DNA from: Apostichopus japonicus
Taxonomy: Eukaryota > Echinodermata > Holothuroidea > Aspidochirotida > Stichopodidae
Direction of reading: 5' to 3'
NCBI RefSeq assembly: GCF_037975245.1
Contig: NC_092562.1
Span: 23,367,554 to 23,431,553 of the forward strand
DNA length: 64,000 nucleotides
A program made the translations under genes and the position numbers. Position 1 is the first letter of the stretch; every line of letters starts with the position of its first letter. This document shows, in pieces, positions 1 to 64,000 of the stretch. The notes below the pieces were generated by a model. The model worked only from the letters and a program-made list of their open reading frames with translations, was not told where the DNA came from and searched no databases.

Positions 1-2628
1 GCCTATAGCAGAAAATGTTTCCATGGGGAATAGTGTTCGACCGATTATATGATAATCGGTTTAACAGATTACTGATTAGTTCCTGTGACAATTGGCCGAT
101 GCCAATTACCAATTACTGATTATTTCATTATATTTGTGGAACTGGCCTAAAGAATGATTTGGTGTTATGCATGATTACCAACTTGTAGGCCAATACAATC
201 AAAGATTAATGGAGCAAGTAAAGAACACTGTAATACATGCATGGGGCGCTGTACGTTTAAAACGAGGAGTCGCAATATTGCAATCCCGCCACAACATAGG
301 TAATTACAGTGCTGTACAGGCTACAGAAGAGGAAAAATAGTAGCCATTGGCTATGGAATGAAAAAAGAAGAAGAATGGACAGCTTTTACAACTGTTATTA
401 TAACCATTATCAGTGTTGCAACTCACACGTAAATAAAGTTAAAAGTATATCGCACGGAAATAAAATATTCGTTATTTCAATAGCTGATATCGAAAGTTCG
501 AAATATATAATCTGATATGAAAATAATGTGTAAAAGTAAGTTGACCTGACGTTTCGATTCTAGCAGGATCGAAACAATTGAAAAATTATCACAGTAGCTT
601 AGGTAGGAACTAGAGTGTAGACTCTTCAGGGCAAATTTTCACTGGTAGTCCAATAGTCTGATGATGATGATCAAATGTCTGTTCGTACAACCAAAATCAG
701 CTATGCATGGATGCACATCAAACTCAGATTGCATGTAAAATATGCCCAAATTTTAAAATTATGAATTGCTGTCACCCCCAAAGCTGGTGTTTTGATCACC
801 AACCTACTGTACACATCTCTCCTTTAAGTGTATATTGAATAGTAACAGACCGGTCATTGTTAGATTTTGGACCAAATTTGCTGTTCAGACAACCAAAAGA
901 CCTAATTGGTCAAGGGACTACAGAAAAAAAACCTTTAAAATTTTGCAGCTGATCCTTTGGAGAGAATTTGCCATAACAGGCCATGTGTACAATTAAAAAG
1001 AGATCCCATGAAAATTCCATACAGTACGTAGGTCAACCAAAAAGCTACAAGTTTTAAAAATTTCTTTTGCATTCTTAATCGTGCAACCAATTGTTACTAA
1101 ACAAATTAAAGTTGTCAGTACAACACATGTGAGGTGTTGATCACCTACCGATTCCAGTGATATTTCAGTGGGGCAAGACTTACAGTAATTAACAGCAAAA
1201 GGTTACTAGCCTTAGTCTTAATAGATCTTAGTATACTGTTATCTACAACAAGAATTGCAAACATTTTGAGGGATTTCATTGTCTGGGCACAGTCACAAGA
1301 AGCATTAACTTTAATATCTGGTTGACAGTATGCCTATGTACAGTACTCTGTTCAACTTCCTGTGGATGGTATTAACTTATCCGTAATTGACAGGAATTAT
1401 CAAATTAATACCAGCCAATTGCGTTTCAAGTTAAATATTATCATATCATTTTGCTTTCTGTCATCGCTATAAGAGCCCTCCCCCCCCCCCCAAAAAAACC
1501 CCTCCTTTTGTCACAAACACTACCCAATGCGATAACCCTGCTACCATGCTTGTTATATCATGTGTGTGTTAATAACTTTCTTCCATTGTAATGTCTACAA
1601 TCCAAAATTAATTGATATTGTTACTTGGAAGCTGCAGCATGATGTATTATAATTTCAACATCTCATGTGTGAACTGACAGACTGATCGGTCATTAGAATA
1701 GGCCTAATGGAAATATTTTTTCCAATGACTACAGATTTTAGCTGATCAATGCTAATAAAATTGATGGACTATGGTTCTGGACAGACAGTTTTGTAGTGGC
1801 TGAATGATTGAAGCCTAAGTCAATGAAACTGATGGGTACATATACAAAGTCATTTGAATCATATTAAATCATAGTATATAAATCATAGACAACTGTACTG
1901 TTGTAAGAATAGTCCAGACCAAAATGAGAACTACAGACAAAATCATTGAAAGGACAAAAACTGAACCCAATTATCAAAGTCCCATTGCTACAATACAGCA
2001 TTTTTATTTTTAAGGTTATCTGAATTCAAGTTGGTTTTGCAATACAAATTTTAATTATACAGAAATACATTGGCTATTGTAGCCAAAGTGTGACTGATAA
2101 ATTTATGTACTGTAATCAGTATGAGAATAGAGCACACATGGTTATCAGCTAAGAGTATAGCACTTGACTTTCACCAAGCGCATAGCTAGGGGGGCAGCGA
2201 TGGGGCGGTCAACTACCCCCCTCCCCAAATGTGAGAAGAGAAAAAGGGGGACCATGAGCCAGGAGAATATGGAGAACAACAAAGAGAGATATCACACAAA
2301 GTTTTAGAATTGTGGACATATCCCCTGCACCCCCCCTCCCACTCACACTATTTGCCCTCTCAGCCCCCCCCCCCCCCCTCCCCAGATGGAAAAGTCTGGT
2401 TACGCCACTGTCTAAATCATAAAATACAATTTTGCAAGCTTATGTTACATATGCATGACAAATTTACAAGCTAAGCATTATGCTTAGTATACATGGAAGA
2501 AAAAGTAAAACGAAAAACTGGGAGCAATTGCCAAGGTCTAGTCTTAGAAAATTCTGTGTTAAGATGAACCTGATAATAGAGATATCTGCGATTTATATTT
2601 CATCATTATACTATTGTTATATTTTCAG
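1..2628. other. Intron or upstream sequence, no exon recognised
   Basis: AT-rich non-coding sequence with short runs of C near 1480 and 2340 and no ORF that looks like an exon. A phase-1 exon must precede 2629, but no convincing signal-peptide exon was found here, so the gene probably starts left of the window. Confidence 0.6.
2178..2411. repeat. Decayed MITE-like repeat with C/G-rich interior
   Basis: The left side reads gcgcatagctagggggg, and the right side read in reverse is gtggcgtaaccagac. Both resemble the caggcgcgtagcca terminal repeat of the better-preserved element at 5158. The interior is rich in C and G runs. No target duplication could be found, so the boundaries are approximate and the assignment is tentative. 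Confidence 0.35.
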
Positions 2629-61610
<58,982 letters not shown>

Positions 61611-61776
61611 TCTCTTAAATAGATTGCAGGGTATCCAATTATGTGTGGATTAGAACTATCCAAAGCAGATCAGCATGTTTTATATCATGCCATCCTTTTT
61701 GCAGAGTTGTTGACTCAAGTCAACGAGTTGGACTCGAGTCGTAATCTTATCAAATTGTTACTTGACTAGACTTGAC

Positions 61777-61782
61777 AATAAA
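61777..61782 (+). promoter_or_regulatory. Possible polyadenylation signal
   Basis: AATAAA 167 bases after the stop of candidate exon B; another ATAAAA follows at about 61801. Confidence 0.4.
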
Positions 61783-62429
61783 AGAATTGTGAGTTGTCAA
61801 TAAAATTAATGTTGACTTGAATAAACTTGAATTTATTTGTAGCATTCTCTAGTAAAATTCAAGCGTGTGCCAACTACGAATGTAGTATTGGTCTTTTCAT
61901 TCTTCTCTTCTTCTATTTAAGGCAAGGAACAATAGAGGTGTCTTAAGTCGCAGAAAGTTTGATGTATACCAAATATTAAAGAAACGTCCTTTCTCAGATG
62001 CATGTAAACGAATATCATTTTTGTTATATGATTAGTATTGTTATTACTATTGTTACTATTATTAGTATTATCATAATCATGATCATTACTATTGTTTTCC
62101 TAAATGTTTACTTATTTACTCAGTGAGCAGACAGAATGTACCTCATTCCTTACCGAATGAATTCGAAATATAACACATTCAAATATTTACAGCGATTCTT
62201 AACTGTTAGCATGCGGTAATAATATCGAAATGAATGAAGTAATCAAATTATAGGTTCGATTCCATTTGCTTGTATTTTTGGTGAGTTGTTTTATTTATTC
62301 TTTTATTTTTTGGTGGTCTCGGATAAATATAGTTTTCTCTTTGTTTGTTGGATAATGGGTTTTTTGTATTTTGTTTGTTTGGGTTTATTCTTAGTGTTCC
62401 TTTTGGTTTCGGTGACAGGAGAAACTTGT

Positions 62430-63010
62430 GCAGTTATGATGGCATGGATGTGTGTGACGCCTTGCTTGGAAACATGATATCTCACGAAGGGCAACTTTGA
62501 TGAGACTCGTACTTAACACGTATGTGCCCAATAATAAATAAAATTACCTTATTGGTTTTTTCGTGTGGTCAAAAGTCGGTTGAGGCCACCAGAGGTCAAC
62601 TGAAAATATTGTAAATACGATATCTCAAGATTAAACTGACTCATCTCATACTTTGCAATGTGGATGCCCGTATTAAGAACAAGAACCCTATTTTTTGGGT
62701 GGTCAAAAGTCATTTGGGGTCACCAGGTGTCAAACCTTGTAAACCTGTTATCTAATGAAAGGATGTATGAATACGTCTTTATATGTAGCATGTGTATGCT
62801 TCATATTTAGTACAAGAAGAATAACTATACTGTTTTTGTTGAGGTTACAAGAGGTCACCACACGTCAAACAATGAAAATTTGTAAACAGGATATCTCACG
62901 ATAGGAGGCATAATTCGTGTGGATGGGTAATATTGAGTAAACTAATTATGTTATTTAGTAGAGGTCAAGCGTCATCTGAGGTCGTCAGATTGAAATCCTA
63001 GTAAACACAT
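62430..63010. repeat. GGTCA-type dispersed tandem repeat, copy 2
   Basis: About four units of roughly 150 bp with 'tggtcaaaagtc', 'ggtcaccaggtgtcaa', 'gtaaa' and 'gatatctca' in the same order as at 26280-26790. Non-coding. Confidence 0.65.
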
Positions 63011-64000
63011 CCTGAGTGTGTGTGTCATGCCATTGTGTAATTGTACATCTAAATAGTAATTCAGGCCTCTTTTATTATAAAAGCTATTTTGGGGTTGCAA
63101 ACTTTACTCATTGTCTGGCGCACGGAGCAAGGAAGTAGTCTCACTGACGGATTCCGCTTTTTTATAAGTATATATTCAATCTGTATTCAAGATATCAAGA
63201 AAATAATCAAGATATTCATTTAAGAAGAGCGCCATCACTTTGCAAATTTACCGCGCTGTAAATCTATCCTCAAATAATTAGCCTAGTTAAACAAGAACAC
63301 ACACAACCTACCCAACCCGAAATCAAGAAAATGACTGATCTAACCTTCCCAAGGCTCGCCAAACCAAAGAATATTGACAAAAACAATACGCACACTCACG
63401 CACGACCCCCTTACAGGTAAAAGTTATCACCTGACCCCGCAAAAACAGCTGGGTAGACACAGTTGTCGATTATATACTCTGGGGATTCAGTACGAATCCT
63501 ACACTGCTTACTGCTATAGGCCCGCAAACATAAACCCTAAAGACATGATCGAAGTAATTATAAGAAATTATACGGGAACATTCAAAGAGAATACCTACTT
63601 CTTTGGCGGAATCAACCAGCAATTCTCAAAAGAAAATTATCACTTTGTATGTAAATGTAAATAAACGCGAAATAACGACAAACTGCTTTGCGGTGAATAC
63701 GATCAAACAGGTTAGCTATAACTATATCTTGTTTCCAAGGAATCACAACTGGGCGATCCCTTGGGATGCGATCGATATACAGAAACATTGTCGAATAAAT
63801 ATCTCAAATTTCTAAACCATGATCTAGCTTTTGCTATATTTGTAACAACGTACACTTCTATAGTTTACGGGTTGTGACAGAAAAAAATAAAATTCTCATC
63901 ACATCACACTACATAACGGCGCTAGTTTAAAACTCAGCGTTATTTTGATAGAACTATTTCTTTCCAAAGCATCCACACATTCACAGTTCTGGTTGAACGA

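Larger units (their letters stand above)
61611..64000. other. 3' flank of the receptor gene
   Basis: Contains a short gactcgagtc-type simple repeat (61695-61830), the GGTCA-type repeat copy 2 and, at 63374-63664, a 96-codon open frame that starts at TTG and has no recognised domain. No further gene was identified. Confidence 0.5.

Noticed and set aside
62252-62262. ggttcgattcc, like a tRNA or SINE B box
   Set aside because: No A box at the expected distance upstream, no cloverleaf and no repeat ends.
63374-63664. 96-codon open frame near the right end
   Set aside because: Starts at TTG, no recognised domain or promoter. It could be part of an unknown repeat, but nothing supports a gene.

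Overview
This window is eukaryotic: AT-rich, with spliceosomal introns, small exons and many decayed transposons. It most likely comes from a marine invertebrate deuterostome. An echinoderm fits best, given DIRS-type YR retroelements, a Tie-type ectodomain and GGTCA-rich intronic repeats, but I cannot name the species.

One host gene on the + strand runs through nearly the whole window, from the first visible exon at 2629 to about 58368 or 61610. Its 5' end (signal peptide, promoter) lies outside the window or was not recognised. The exons I could join in consistent phase encode a single-pass receptor: Ig - Ig - EGF x5 - Ig - FN3 - FN3 - transmembrane helix - tyrosine-rich juxtamembrane tail - two tandem protein tyrosine phosphatase (PTP) domains. 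The ectodomain order and the EGF cysteine patterns resemble the angiopoietin receptor Tie family. The cytoplasmic part is a receptor-type tyrosine phosphatase, not a kinase. Both PTP domains keep the P-loop cysteine but have lost the P-loop arginine and the WPD aspartate, so they are predicted pseudophosphatases. The juxtamembrane exon carries a frame disruption or a pair of tandem splice acceptors that would decide between a truncated receptor and the full-length protein.

The introns hold the rest. 2-9.8 kb: a small MITE with 8-bp TSDs and an array of GGTCA-rich tandem repeats. 10.9-16.4 kb: a DIRS retrotransposon with both inverted repeats and its internal complementary region, but with the RT core deleted. 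21.3-22.8 kb: a non-autonomous hAT-type element with a perfect 8-bp TSD. 25.7 kb: a long ATC microsatellite. 26.2-26.9 and 62.4-63.0 kb: copies of another GGTCA-type repeat family. 29.9-34.8 kb: a complete-length but mutated two-gene DNA transposon (SWIM/YqaJ-nuclease gene facing a THAP/DDE transposase gene). 37.8-43.6 kb: an old DIRS copy with recognisable ITR remnants, interrupted by a very young LTR retrotransposon (39.57-42.74 kb) that carries only an intact gag ORF. From 43.9 kb the window is mostly small introns and the cytoplasmic exons.

No rRNA, tRNA, CRISPR or prokaryotic operon features were seen. All calls come from reading the sequence by eye. Exon joins rest on GT/AG sites, phase consistency and domain continuity, without transcript evidence.
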